Counted from the stretch's first letter, positions 52,769 to 62,603 are shown. The stretch is 64,000 nucleotides of DNA from Chitinophaga nivalis (GCF_025989125.1 NZ_JAPDNR010000001.1:4886087-4950086), one strand, 5' to 3'. A program made the numbers and translations. The notes: generated by a model not told the origin, from the sequence alone.

Positions 52769-54064
52769 CTATTCCGGGCGGGTGTACTTCGGTACCCCTA
52801 ACCGCTGTGCACCATAGATACCGGTATGTCCGCTGAAATAATAAGCCGTGAAACAGGCTACTGCAAGGTATAAGGTATGATCGGCGCCAAACAGCTCAAT
52901 GCCCATGAGGGTACAGGCGATGGGGGTATTGGTGGCGCCGGCAAAAACAGCGACAAATCCCAGCCCGGCAAAAAGATCCACCGGTGCGCCCAGCAGCACA
53001 GCCAGGGTATGACCCAAAGTAGCGCCAATAAAAAAGAGGGGGGTCACCTCTCCTCCTTTAAATCCCATTCCTAAAGTGATAGCCGTGAAAACCAGCTTCC
53101 ACAGCCAGCTCCAGGGGTTGATGGCATGCCCGGCATCAAAGGCCGCTACAATACTGATCCCGTCTGGCGAAGCACTATGTACGCCCAGGCCCAGGTAATC
53201 TGTAGTACCGGCTACAAAAGTTAATCCGATAATGAGTAAACCGCCGGCAAAAGGTACCAGCCAGGGGATTTTAATATAGGCGTTGGCGTGATGCTTAATC
53301 CGGTGCATCAGGGTGGAAAAGAGGAAACTGCTAAGCCCAAAAGCAACGCCACCGAGAATCACTTTCACCAGCAGCCACAGATCCAGGTGTACAAACGGCC
53401 AATACTCCATGACAGCCTTACCGGTATAATGGATGCTATAATGGGTGTGGGTAATGCCCCAGGCGCTGCACACCCAATCTGCCAGCACGGCGGCTATCAG
53501 GCAAGGTACCAGGGCGTCGTAGCGCATCACCCCAATGGCCAGTACTTCCAGGGCAAAAACAGCACCGGTGACGGGCGTTCCAAACACCGCGCCGAAACCG
53601 GCGGCGATACCTGTCATCAGTAAGATACGTGTATCCTTAGGGGTTAGTCCCAGTTTTCTGGCGATCCAACCGGCAATGCTGCCGCCAATCTGAACCGCAG
53701 TGCCTTCCCGGCCGGCGGAGCCACCAAAGAGATGGGTGATAATAGTGGTTAGCAATACTAAGGGCGCCATACGGGCCGGCACGCCGCCACCCGGCTGATG
53801 GATTTCCTCCATGATCAGGTTATTCCCTTTCTCTGCGTTGCGGCCGGCTAAACGGTATAACCAGTAAATACCGATACCCGCAAAAGGCAATCCGTATAAC
53901 AACCAGCTATGTGCCCAACGGAATTGCGTAGCCCATTCCAATAACCACAAAAATAAAGCTACCAGCGAGCCTGCCGCCAGGGCTACGGGTAATACCAATA
54001 AAGTCCAGCGTAGCAGCTGTCGGGCTACCGTCAATTGTTCCGGAGAAGTGTTGTATTTATTCAT
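52769..54064 (-). CDS. ClC-type chloride channel / antiporter family protein
   Basis: This 431-residue protein has about 12 membrane segments. The GGSAGREGTAVQIGGSIAG motif holds the gating Glu of the GxEGP loop, here with Thr in place of Pro. The later FKGGEVTPLFFIGATLG fits the GxFxP-like region, with E-V-T-P. The N-terminal GSGIP motif is replaced by PGGGVP. These variations mark a divergent ClC branch whose ion preference (chloride, fluoride or other) is unclear. It converges on the MBL gene. Confidence 0.85.
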   Translation of the reverse strand: MNKYNTSPEQLTVARQLLRWTLLVLPVALAAGSLVALFLWLLEWATQFRWAHSWLLYGLPFAGIGIYWLYRLAGRNAEKGNNLIMEEIHQPGGGVPARMAPLVLLTTIITHLFGGSAGREGTAVQIGGSIAGWIARKLGLTPKDTRILLMTGIAAGFGAVFGTPVTGAVFALEVLAIGVMRYDALVPCLIAAVLADWVCSAWGITHTHYSIHYTGKAVMEYWPFVHLDLWLLVKVILGGVAFGLSSFLFSTLMHRIKHHANAYIKIPWLVPFAGGLLIIGLTFVAGTTDYLGLGVHSASPDGISIVAAFDAGHAINPWSWLWKLVFTAITLGMGFKGGEVTPLFFIGATLGHTLAVLLGAPVDLFAGLGFVAVFAGATNTPIACTLMGIELFGADHTLYLAVACFTAYYFSGHTGIYGAQRLGVPKYTRPE

Positions 54065-54195
54065 ATCCTACAAATAGCAGTGTGAAAAACAGCCGGTCAG
54101 GCAGTTCCATATTTGTAGGCGCCATCAGTCAACGGTTGGTTGACGGTTTGGATCAGGAAGACACCATTTCCTGTATTATGAATACAAATGTAAAT

Positions 54196-55251
54196 TTAAT
54201 CTTTCAATATTTCTGCATAATAGGCAGCGCCCCACAAAGCCGTTTTATCATTATTCACAATATGAATGGGCACACTGGCCAGCAGTTCCGCCATCCGATC
54301 GCCCTGCATATAGTGATGGTAAAAATCGCCGGTTTCCAGCAGCGCGGCAATCTTAGGAGGAATACCGCCCCCCAGGAACAAGCCGCCCGTCGCTTTCATT
54401 TTCAATACCAGGTTACAGGCTTCCCGGGCCAGGTAACGTACAAACAGTTCCATGGTTTTAACGGCAATAGCCGTATTGCCACTGATGGCCGACTGACTCA
54501 AAGCTGCAGCCGGATCTCCTTCCTGCATAGCCGTCTGAAGGGAATGCGGTACTTCCATGCCTTTGACATCCCGGAGAAACTGAAAGATATCTGATATACC
54601 AGGGCCGCTTACCAGGCGTTCACAGCTCACAATTTCATATTTCTCCTGTAAGTAACGCAACAATAAAATATCCAGGTCTGTTCTGGGCGCGAAGTCGGTA
54701 TGTCCGCCTTCTGTCGGAAAAGGATGATGCCAGGTACCATCCCAGTACAATCCGGCCATCCCCAAACCAGTGCCAGGTGCAATGATGGCCATATTGCCGT
54801 TGGCATTGCCACTTCCCCTGTGTAAAGTAGTCAGCTGCGCATCCGTTAAAGTAGCCAGGCCATAAGCCGTGGCTTCCAGGTCGTTAATGAGCGCTACCTT
54901 ATTAATACCGGTATGCTGGCGGATTTCCGCTTCACTCAGTTCCCTGGAAAGATTGGTCAGCTCTACCTTACCATTCACGACCGGACCGGCTACGCCAATG
55001 CATATACGCTGTGGCGGTGTTTGACCGCACTCCCCGATAAAGTGATGAATAATTGCTGAAAAGCTGGCGTACTCGCGGGAAGCATATTTATGCTCCCGGA
55101 TCAGTTCCAGGGCGCCATTGCTGGCTTTAAACAAGGCCAGATTGGTTTTCGTACCACCTAAATCACCTGCCAGTAAATAAGAATTATTGACGGCTTCTTC
55201 CGGCGGTGCGATAAACCGGGGAAGATAGTGTTGCTTTTTCAGTGTCTCCAT
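54196..55251 (-). CDS. glk: Glucokinase
   Basis: This 351-residue enzyme of the bacterial Glk (PF02685) type phosphorylates glucose with ATP. The phosphate-1 loop LAGDLGGTKTNLALF is at about residues 27-41; VALINDLEATAYGLATL, IIAPGTGLGMAGLYW, TEGGHTDFAPR and the C-terminal GGLFLGGGIPPKI are all family marks. It is near the GH15 and OtsAB genes, so it can feed glucose into or recover it from trehalose metabolism. Confidence 0.93.
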   Translation of the reverse strand: METLKKQHYLPRFIAPPEEAVNNSYLLAGDLGGTKTNLALFKASNGALELIREHKYASREYASFSAIIHHFIGECGQTPPQRICIGVAGPVVNGKVELTNLSRELSEAEIRQHTGINKVALINDLEATAYGLATLTDAQLTTLHRGSGNANGNMAIIAPGTGLGMAGLYWDGTWHHPFPTEGGHTDFAPRTDLDILLLRYLQEKYEIVSCERLVSGPGISDIFQFLRDVKGMEVPHSLQTAMQEGDPAAALSQSAISGNTAIAVKTMELFVRYLAREACNLVLKMKATGGLFLGGGIPPKIAALLETGDFYHHYMQGDRMAELLASVPIHIVNNDKTALWGAAYYAEILKD

Positions 55252-55424
55252 CTTGCTATAGCTTATGTGCTAAAAATAATATTTTCAGGCAAATCTTTTA
55301 TGATGATTATGTTTTGTTAATTAATAATGCCGGATAGCTATCTCATGATTATTGGAACAGCATTTGTGTCGGCATGAACAATTTTCTGACCAAAGTGTAG
55401 TTCAATCACATCAATAGCGAATTC

Positions 55425-57206
55425 ATGGAAAGACATACTTATCAGACAGGACTTATTGGCAACTGTGCATTCCTGGCGCACATCAACAAGAATACGAACG
55501 TAGATTGGCTTTGCTGGCCCCGCATGGATAGCTCTTTTATATTTGGCGGCCTGCTCGACAAAAAGAAAGGCGGTGAATTTTCGATATTGCCCGAAGCTGA
55601 TTATGACAGCCACCAGTATTACCTGGAGAACACCAATATATTATGTACAGAAATCACGACTACAGAAGGCAGCTACCGGGTTACCGACTTTTCGCCCCGC
55701 TTTCTGCAGTATGAACGTTTCTTCAAACCGCTGATGCTGGTGCGTAAGATAGAGCCCCTGGAAGGATCTCCCCGCATCCGGGTAAAATGTGCGCCAGTCT
55801 GTGAGTATGGGTCCGCACCTTTGCATGCCATGCGGGGCAGCAGCCACATTGAATTTACGGGCTGTGAAGAAAATGTACGGCTGACCACCAACATTGCGGT
55901 CAGCTATCTGATGGATGAAGAATATTTTGTACTGAATGATACCCGCTATCTGATTCTCACCTATGGCCAGCCGCTGGAAGCCCCACTGGTCAGTACAGCG
56001 GAACGCTTCCTGCGGGAAACGGTTACCTACTGGCGCACCTGGATCAAACATTCCTCTATCGCCAATTACTTTCAGCCTTATGTGATCCGCTCTGCGCTGG
56101 CGCTCAAAATTCATCAGTATGAAGATACCGGTGCAATCATTGCCGCCAGTACGACCAGCCTGCCCGAATATCCGGACAGCAGCCGTAACTGGGATTATCG
56201 CTTTTGCTGGATGCGGGATACCTATTACGTGATTACGGCCTTAAACCATATTGGTCATTTTGAGGAAATGGAACGGTACTTCGGGTATATCACCGATATT
56301 TCTTTCTCCGGCGATTTCCGGTATCAGCCGCTGTATGGTATTACCGGACAAAAGACCTTATCGGAAACCATTCTGCCTCACCTGAACGGCTATATGGGAA
56401 ATCAGCCCGTACGTATCGGCAACCAGGCTTATGAACACATACAGAATGATATATACGGCCAGGTACTGATATCCATGTTGCCCCTGTATACAGATCACCG
56501 GTTTATTTTTACGGAGCGGAAAGATTCAGACAGATGGATAGATCTCTTATTAAAGAAGATAGAAAAAACCATCGATGAGAAAGACGCCGGCATCTGGGAA
56601 TTCAGGAATATGGCCAACATACATTGTTACACCAATCTTTTCCAATGGGCCGGATGCTGTGCGGCAGAAAAGATGGCGCGTACCATTGGCAATGAAACGC
56701 TGATCAACAGAGCCGTGGCCCTGAAAGAACGGGCAGCCGCACATATAGAAAGCTGCTATGATCCTGTGCGTAAAGTATATACCAATGCAGCTGGCAGTCA
56801 GCACCTGGATGCCAGCACTTTACAGCTCATCATGATGAACTACCTGGACCCTGCTTCTGAAAAAGCCCGCGATCACCTGGCTGCGTTGGAGAAAGAACTG
56901 AAAACACCGGAAGGGCTTTTCTATCGTTATCTGCATGCAGATGATTTCGGGAAACCCAAAACTACTTTCCTTGTTTGCGCCTTCTGGTATGTGGAAGCAC
57001 TGGCCTGTGTAGGGCGCCTGGAAGATGCCCAACGTGAATTTGAAAAGCTCCTGCAATATTCCAATCACCTGCTGCTGTTCAGTGAAGATGTGGAAGCTGC
57101 TACCGGCAGCCAGTGGGGCAATTTCCCGCAGGCCTATAGCCATGTGGGCTTGATGAATGCAGCGTATAGAATATCGATGAAACTGGATGTGCCTATATTT
57201 CTGTAA
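55425..57206 (+). CDS. Glycoside hydrolase family 15 protein
   Basis: This 593-residue enzyme has an N-terminal beta-sandwich (GLIGNCAFLAHINKNTNVDWLCWPRMDSSFIFGGLLD) and a C-terminal (alpha/alpha)6 barrel (SSRNWDYRFCWMRDTYYVITAL at about 252-273; EDVEAATGSQWGNFPQAYSHVGLMNAAY near the end). There is no signal peptide. Family members hydrolyse alpha-glucosides, either as glucoamylase or as trehalase. The trehalose-synthesis gene next to it and the glucokinase upstream make a trehalase role plausible but unproven. Confidence 0.88.
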   Translation: MERHTYQTGLIGNCAFLAHINKNTNVDWLCWPRMDSSFIFGGLLDKKKGGEFSILPEADYDSHQYYLENTNILCTEITTTEGSYRVTDFSPRFLQYERFFKPLMLVRKIEPLEGSPRIRVKCAPVCEYGSAPLHAMRGSSHIEFTGCEENVRLTTNIAVSYLMDEEYFVLNDTRYLILTYGQPLEAPLVSTAERFLRETVTYWRTWIKHSSIANYFQPYVIRSALALKIHQYEDTGAIIAASTTSLPEYPDSSRNWDYRFCWMRDTYYVITALNHIGHFEEMERYFGYITDISFSGDFRYQPLYGITGQKTLSETILPHLNGYMGNQPVRIGNQAYEHIQNDIYGQVLISMLPLYTDHRFIFTERKDSDRWIDLLLKKIEKTIDEKDAGIWEFRNMANIHCYTNLFQWAGCCAAEKMARTIGNETLINRAVALKERAAAHIESCYDPVRKVYTNAAGSQHLDASTLQLIMMNYLDPASEKARDHLAALEKELKTPEGLFYRYLHADDFGKPKTTFLVCAFWYVEALACVGRLEDAQREFEKLLQYSNHLLLFSEDVEAATGSQWGNFPQAYSHVGLMNAAYRISMKLDVPIFL

Positions 57207-57220
57207 GGTTGATGAATACA

Positions 57221-57266
57221 TAAAAGATAAAGGAGAAGATGTGGGCATCTTCTCCTTTATCTTTTA
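57221..57266. terminator. Perfect 21-bp bidirectional terminator
   Basis: The arm at 57221-57241 (ends GGAGAAGATG) pairs perfectly with 57246-57266 around TGGG, with A-rich and T-rich outer ends. It separates the convergent GH15 and OtsAB genes. Confidence 0.88.
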
Positions 57267-57281
57267 TAATAAAATATTGTC

Positions 57282-59456
57282 CTACTTCTTGAGCGTCCGC
57301 AACAAATGTCTCACCTCATGATAACTCCGCAGGTAATACTGCGCGGCTGATACCTGCCCACCTACTTTAATGCTAAATGCCTTGGGGGGCAATGCCTTAA
57401 AAATATCTTCGTCTGTCACATCATCTCCCATAGCCATGATGAAATCATACTGTTTGTGATTGAGCCAGCTGAGGGCAGCCTTTCCTTTGTTGATCTCTAT
57501 ATTCTTTACTTCTATGACCTTATCGCCGGGCAATACCTGTAAGCCTTTTTCCATGGTATAATACCGCAGGGTGTTCATCAGCTCATTGGCGCGTAACTCT
57601 CCCAGGCCGGATTCCACTTTCCGGTAATGCCATACCAGGGAATAGGTTTTCTCTTCTATGAAAGAACCGGGAGTACGGTCGGTAGCCTGTTCCATCATAG
57701 GTTGTATTTCCTGCTTCCAGGTATCCGTGAGTCCGGGTAATTCGAACCATTCGCCGTCTTTGGTTTTCTGCCACGCACCATGTTCTGCTATCAGGTCCAG
57801 GGGTAGATGCCCGAACCATTCGCCCAGGGTTTCATGTTTACGGCCGCTGATCATCACAATGTGATTACCGGGAACGGCGGCCAGCTCCCGCAGCAGCTGG
57901 TACAGGTCCGGATCGGGCGATGCTGCATCAATATTGGATTGAAAGCCTACCAGGGTACCATCGTAGTCCAGGAAGATAATCCGTTGCTTCGCTTCCCGGT
58001 ATTGTTGTCGTATCATGGAAGCCGTTTCCTGGCTCACGAGGCGGGCCAGCATATTCTGTTGCATCTCGTTCACTTCTTTCAGGCGGGTCATAAATAATTT
58101 TACCCAGTGGTGCACATTGAATTTGGAGACCACCTGCCGCATTGGTTTCATCCGGCGTTGTTGCTCCGGCAACGGCATATTCAGCGCGTCCACAATAGCC
58201 CGGATGATAGCCCCGAGGTTATTGGGGTTCACAATCAGGGCATCACTTAATTCTTTAGATGCACCTGCCATCTCACTCAGGATCAATACCCCATCATTAT
58301 TATTCCGGCTGGCAACATATTCTTTACTCACGAGGTTCATGCCGTCACGCATAGGTGTTACCAGGCAGATGTCGGAAAAATTATACAGGGCCGATAAAGT
58401 ACTCACAGGGAATGAACGATAAAAATACTGGATCGGATGCCAGCTGAGGGTACGGAACCGGGCGTTGATATTGCCTACCTGTTTGTCTATTTCATCACGC
58501 AGCTCTTTATACTGCGGTACCGTGTCACGGGAAGGCACTACAATCATATACAATACAATCTTACCGATATATTCAGGATGTAGTTGCAGCAGGAGCTCAA
58601 ATGCCTGCAACCGTTGCCGGATCCCTTTACTGTAATCCAGCCGGTCGATGGAAAGGATTAACCGGTCTTCCTTAAAGTTCTCTTTCAGGCTTTGTACCTG
58701 TTCCAGTACTTCCGGGTCGTTGCCGAGGGAAGAGAATTTGCCGTAGTCAATTCCCATGGGAAAAGTTTCCACGACAACTGCGCGGTCATTATAGGATACC
58801 ACATTGGCGGTGGTGTTCACAGGCAGTACACGGCTGACGGCATTCAGAAAATGACGGGTATCATCAAAGGTATGAAAGCCCATGAGGTCAGATCCCAGCA
58901 TGCCTTCCAGGATTTCGGCCCGCCATGGAATGAGGCGAAACAGTTCATACGACGGAAACGGGATGTGTTGGAAAAAGCCGATGGAAATTTCCGGTAAGGC
59001 TGCCCGCAACATGCCTGGTAATAATAACAGCTGGTAGTCATGTACCCAGATGATATCATCCGGCTCCGCTACTTTTAAAATAATATCCCTGAATTTCTGG
59101 TTCACCTGATAGTAGGCATCCCAGTAGGTTTGTTCATAGCGGGCATAAACGGACATATAGTGGAAAACCGGCCACAGTGTTTCATTCGAAAATCCTTCGT
59201 AGAAGTTGTTGATTTCATCCTGGGTAAGATAAACCGGCATTAAGTTGAGCTGTTTGAATTGCTTCGCTATCTTTTCCTGTGTAGCCGGATCGGTAATCTC
59301 CTGGCCTGGCCAGCCAATCCAGATATTGTTGCCTTCTCTGTAAATAGCGCCCAGACCAGTTGCCAGTCCGCCTTCACTGGGCTGCAGGGTAAATTCGCCG
59401 TCGTTCTCTGTAATCTTAACCGGAAGCCTGTTCGATACAATAATGGTTTTTCGCAT
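57282..59456 (-). CDS. Bifunctional trehalose-6-phosphate synthase/phosphatase
   Basis: This 724-residue fusion starts with a GT20 synthase domain (SNRLPVKI, GLATGLGAIYR, IWVHDYQLLLLPGMLR, LSIDRLDYSKGIRQRLQAF, VTPMRDGMNLVSKEY) that makes trehalose-6-phosphate from UDP-glucose and glucose-6-phosphate. It continues from about residue 490 with a HAD phosphatase domain (IIFLDYDGTLVGF, MISGRKHETLGEWFG, MAMGDDVTDEDIFKAL) that releases trehalose. Both active sites look intact. The fused OtsA-OtsB form is common in Bacteroidota. It is a single-gene unit. Confidence 0.94.
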   Translation of the reverse strand: MRKTIIVSNRLPVKITENDGEFTLQPSEGGLATGLGAIYREGNNIWIGWPGQEITDPATQEKIAKQFKQLNLMPVYLTQDEINNFYEGFSNETLWPVFHYMSVYARYEQTYWDAYYQVNQKFRDIILKVAEPDDIIWVHDYQLLLLPGMLRAALPEISIGFFQHIPFPSYELFRLIPWRAEILEGMLGSDLMGFHTFDDTRHFLNAVSRVLPVNTTANVVSYNDRAVVVETFPMGIDYGKFSSLGNDPEVLEQVQSLKENFKEDRLILSIDRLDYSKGIRQRLQAFELLLQLHPEYIGKIVLYMIVVPSRDTVPQYKELRDEIDKQVGNINARFRTLSWHPIQYFYRSFPVSTLSALYNFSDICLVTPMRDGMNLVSKEYVASRNNNDGVLILSEMAGASKELSDALIVNPNNLGAIIRAIVDALNMPLPEQQRRMKPMRQVVSKFNVHHWVKLFMTRLKEVNEMQQNMLARLVSQETASMIRQQYREAKQRIIFLDYDGTLVGFQSNIDAASPDPDLYQLLRELAAVPGNHIVMISGRKHETLGEWFGHLPLDLIAEHGAWQKTKDGEWFELPGLTDTWKQEIQPMMEQATDRTPGSFIEEKTYSLVWHYRKVESGLGELRANELMNTLRYYTMEKGLQVLPGDKVIEVKNIEINKGKAALSWLNHKQYDFIMAMGDDVTDEDIFKALPPKAFSIKVGGQVSAAQYYLRSYHEVRHLLRTLKK

Positions 59457-59705
59457 AGTCAGTTTATATATCTATTATCAAATTACTTTCAGTCGGGAAC
59501 GCACCAACAAAACAAAAAATGCACCCAAAAGAGCGGAACCCAAATAATGTAAAATAATACGGCTGCTAAAGCGGCTGAGGTTCATCAACAGGGCTTATCC
59601 GGAGTAGGATAAAGGGCCTTCCTGTATAGTGTGAGATAGCAATATAAGCATTCCTGCAGGGAAAAAGAAGCAAAAATCCGATCCGGCAAACTATCGGGCT
59701 GTTGT

Positions 59706-60671
59706 TCAGCCCAATAGTTTTTCCAGGATATCCATACCCAATGCAGCTTCAGTAACGCTGCTGGGATTAGGTTGTTCTCCCCTGAAATATTTTACCACGT
59801 CGGCAATGAGGTACTGCTGTATATGCGCAGGTGTTTCAAAGCGGAACTCCTGTGTATGGTGACCGGTATGCAGGGTCACACGGTCGAAGTGCTGAAAGAA
59901 ATGGAACCGGATGCTCCCTTTGGTACCATTGATAATACATTCATCCTTTGTTTCCGTTTCAGCCACCCGGAAATTCCAGCTGCCGTTGAACAGGATGTCG
60001 TTTTCAAAGAGGATTTGTCCGCTGATGGTATGCGGGATCTGCTTCCCGCCGCCGCTGCTGATACCCGTGCAATGAACCGGTTGCCCGAAATAGTACAACA
60101 GGATGTCTATCTGATGTGGCGCCAGGTCGTGGAAATGCCCTCCGGCGCCTCCCGCACTGATAGGGCCATCCATCCGCCAGCCACCGTCGCCGGCCAGAGG
60201 GGTATGCCATAAACGTAGGTCTATGCCCGTTACCTGTCCGATACGTTTCTCCCGGAGCAGTTGCTGTACGCAGGTAAATGCAGGTAGCCTGCGCCGGTAA
60301 TGCGCCACGCTGGCCACCGCGCCAGCAGCTGTCACGGCATCGGCTATACGATGAGCGGCGGCGGCATTCAGGCCTACCGGCTTTTCGATATATACCGGAT
60401 AGCCCCTTTCAATGGCGGCCAGTGCATATGCTTCGTGAGAGTCTGGCGGTGTGGCAATATAAATGGCGTTTACGGCCGGATCATCCAGCAAAGCTTCCGC
60501 ATTGTCATAATACCGGCTGACCTGATGCCGGGCGGCATAATCTGCTGCCAGTGCGCCATTTCTGCGCATCACGGCTACCACGTCGCTGTTGGCAGCCAGC
60601 CGGAAAGCCGGGCCGCTTTTTATTTCGGTTACGTTGCCGCAACCTATAATACCCCATCTGATAGTGTCCAT
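59706..60671 (-). CDS. Gfo/Idh/MocA family oxidoreductase
   Basis: This 321-residue NAD(P)-dependent sugar or polyol dehydrogenase has an N-terminal Rossmann fold (IRWGIIGCGNVTEIKSGPAF), the EKP motif (VYIEKPVGLNAAAAHRI) and a C-terminal domain with GGAGGHFHDLAPHQIDILLYYFG. The substrate is unknown. It is the third gene of the CGNR-EamA-Gfo/Idh leftward operon, 33 bases after the EamA gene. Confidence 0.9.
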   Translation of the reverse strand: MDTIRWGIIGCGNVTEIKSGPAFRLAANSDVVAVMRRNGALAADYAARHQVSRYYDNAEALLDDPAVNAIYIATPPDSHEAYALAAIERGYPVYIEKPVGLNAAAAHRIADAVTAAGAVASVAHYRRRLPAFTCVQQLLREKRIGQVTGIDLRLWHTPLAGDGGWRMDGPISAGGAGGHFHDLAPHQIDILLYYFGQPVHCTGISSGGGKQIPHTISGQILFENDILFNGSWNFRVAETETKDECIINGTKGSIRFHFFQHFDRVTLHTGHHTQEFRFETPAHIQQYLIADVVKYFRGEQPNPSSVTEAALGMDILEKLLG

Positions 60672-60704
60672 AACTTAAGTTAATCTAATAAACGAGAACG
60701 ATGA

Positions 60705-61613
60705 TTATTTCTTGCCCATTGTCATTAATACCACGCCGGCAATAACGATAGCGGCAGCTACGCCTAACATGGGCGTAATACTTTCATTACCGATGGCCCA
60801 TCCCAACACCAACGCTACGATCGGATTGATATAGGCGTAGGTAGCCGTGAGCCGGGGCGGCGCATTCCGGGCCAGCCAGCTGTAGGATGTATAACCTACC
60901 AGGGAGCCAAACAGTACCAGGTAAAGATAAGCAGTCCACCCTTCCAGGTTCATGGCCGGCAACGTTTGCCACGCGCCAGGTTCCAGCACGGTGCTGATCA
61001 GGAAACATAATACACAGCCCGCCAGCATCTGGATGGCCGTGCTGATAATCTGGGTAGGCATCTGCAGTCTTGGTACACTCAACGACCCGACGGCCCAGCT
61101 GATACTGCCGATTAGCACTACGCCTACCGGCCATAACGGGAAGGTACGTACGTCATGCGCGCCAAAGGGATTGAACAACAGGAACAGGCCCAGAAATCCC
61201 AGCCCTATCCCCACCATGGTTAGCGCGGAAGGACGCTTACGGCTGAAAAAGGCCCAGTCCAGCCCCATAAACCAGGCTGGCATGGCCGCTATCAGCAGCG
61301 CTACCAATCCGGAAGGCATATAGTGAACGGCAACAGCTACACAGGTATTACCTACACCAATCAGCAACACGCCTACCAGGCAGGCCGACAGGAACTGGCG
61401 GCGTGTAGGCCATATCTTTTCGCGCCATAGCCCAACGCCCAGCAGCAGGCTCCCTGCCAGTAAAAAGCGTAACCCCGACAACAGAAAAGGCGGAACTGTT
61501 TTAGTGGCGATCTTCATGCCCAGATAAGTAGAGCCCCATATAATATAGACGGCCAGCAGGCAAAGGATGGTTTTCGAAGAAATGGTTCCCGTTCTTTTTT
61601 CCAGAAGATTCAT
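60705..61613 (-). CDS. EamA family (YedA-like) transporter
   Basis: This 302-residue inner-membrane protein has ten helices in two EamA repeats, with IWGSTYLGMKIATKTVPPFLLSGLRFLLAG in the first and WLARNAPPRLTATYAYINPIVALVLGWAIGNE in the second. These drug/metabolite transporters often export amino acids or metabolites. It lies 25 bases after the CGNR gene, in the same operon. Confidence 0.9.
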   Translation of the reverse strand: MNLLEKRTGTISSKTILCLLAVYIIWGSTYLGMKIATKTVPPFLLSGLRFLLAGSLLLGVGLWREKIWPTRRQFLSACLVGVLLIGVGNTCVAVAVHYMPSGLVALLIAAMPAWFMGLDWAFFSRKRPSALTMVGIGLGFLGLFLLFNPFGAHDVRTFPLWPVGVVLIGSISWAVGSLSVPRLQMPTQIISTAIQMLAGCVLCFLISTVLEPGAWQTLPAMNLEGWTAYLYLVLFGSLVGYTSYSWLARNAPPRLTATYAYINPIVALVLGWAIGNESITPMLGVAAAIVIAGVVLMTMGKK

Positions 61614-61638
61614 AGTTGCATAGATTTAATCGACTTAT

Positions 61639-62271
61639 TCATTTGGGTTTATCGGTGGTGTGCTTCGATTTCTTATTGCGTTCATAGCAGCGGGTTACTT
61701 TGCTGACATCGCCGCAGGTGCTCATACTGCACCATTTCCGCGATCCGTTGCGGCTGTTGTCGAGAAACAGCCAGCCACACGACGGGCACTCCCGCACCTG
61801 TTGCAGCTTGTTACCCGTATACAGCTCTACGGCAGATTTCACCAGCCACCAGTTCACCTGTTCCAGGGCGGGCGCATTAAACTGCAGCTGCCCCGTTTTG
61901 CCGGCCGGCAGCCAGCTCATTTCTATATTGGCGTAGGTATCTGCAATAAAAGCATTCAACTGTACCAGGTCTGGCGGTAAAGGTGGTTTCCGATGGATGG
62001 CTGCTATAAAGATGCGGTGTAGTAATTCCCGGAGCTGGATGTTTTTTTCAAAAATAACGGCGGCCTTTTGCGGATATCCTTTGGCGAGGCGTTCGAGGGT
62101 ATGAATAATTTTGGGAGATAATGCCCCCGTATGGGCATACCATTGTAGTAATATTTTGAATCCGGCGAGGTAGTCATATGCCCCCTCTTTTTTTCGGTTG
62201 CTGACGGTATTCACAAAATCAAGGCACAGTACTCCGCCATACAGCCGGAGGTCAGTAATCGGTTTTTCCAT
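61639..62271 (-). CDS. CGNR zinc-finger / ABATE domain regulator
   Basis: This 210-residue protein has an N-terminal ABATE domain (LYGGVLCLDFVNTVSNRKKEGAYDYL) and a C-terminal CGNR-type zinc finger (CPSCGWLFLDNSRNGSRKWCSMSTCGDVSKV) at about residues 164-193. Here the CGNR tetrapeptide reads CGDV while the four zinc Cys are kept. Such proteins are thought to be DNA-binding stress regulators. It is the first gene of an operon whose promoter overlaps a 34-bp palindrome, so autoregulation is likely. Confidence 0.87.
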   Translation of the reverse strand: MEKPITDLRLYGGVLCLDFVNTVSNRKKEGAYDYLAGFKILLQWYAHTGALSPKIIHTLERLAKGYPQKAAVIFEKNIQLRELLHRIFIAAIHRKPPLPPDLVQLNAFIADTYANIEMSWLPAGKTGQLQFNAPALEQVNWWLVKSAVELYTGNKLQQVRECPSCGWLFLDNSRNGSRKWCSMSTCGDVSKVTRCYERNKKSKHTTDKPK

Positions 62272-62305
62272 ACCTGTCCATCCTGTTTTTATAAGGCGCT
62301 CATGA

Positions 62306-62313
62306 CAAATGTA
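62306..62313 (-). promoter_or_regulatory. Candidate -7 element for the CGNR operon
   Basis: The minus strand reads TACATTTG, a full TAnnTTTG match 35 bases upstream of the CGNR start. The -33 position 19 bases further up reads TTTT and lies inside the palindrome at 62322-62355. Confidence 0.6.
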
Positions 62314-62321
62314 ATCCTTAA

Positions 62322-62355
62322 TATTAACCGGTAAAATTAATTTTACCGGTTAATA
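62322..62355. promoter_or_regulatory. Perfect 34-bp palindrome, candidate CGNR operator
   Basis: TATTAACCGGTAAAATT (62322-62338) is followed directly by its exact reverse complement (62339-62355). It covers the predicted -33 box of the CGNR operon, the classic position of a repressor site. Confidence 0.7.
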
Positions 62356-62566
62356 AAAAATGAGGTAAAAACCAGGTATTCATCTACCTAAACCTACTCC
62401 CCAGCAAAAACAATCTAAACAATTAAAAATCAGTATAATTAGATAGACAAAATAAGCGCTCAAAAGGCCCTTTCCGAGAGCCGGATAATAGTATTTTAAG
62501 CAGGGGGGCTGCTCTCTTGTTGTGCATTCCGGCACTGTGTTTTACGCTGGTCATTACTACCCATGC

Positions 62567-62603
62567 AAAGGGGGAAACCAGGTTACCGGTCTCCCCCTTT
62601 TAT
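62567..62603. terminator. Hairpin terminator
   Basis: AAAGGGGGA (62567-62575) pairs with TCCCCCTTT (62592-62600), with T/A-rich flanks. It lies 33 bases beyond the stop of the leftward membrane protein gene, and serves it. Confidence 0.7.
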
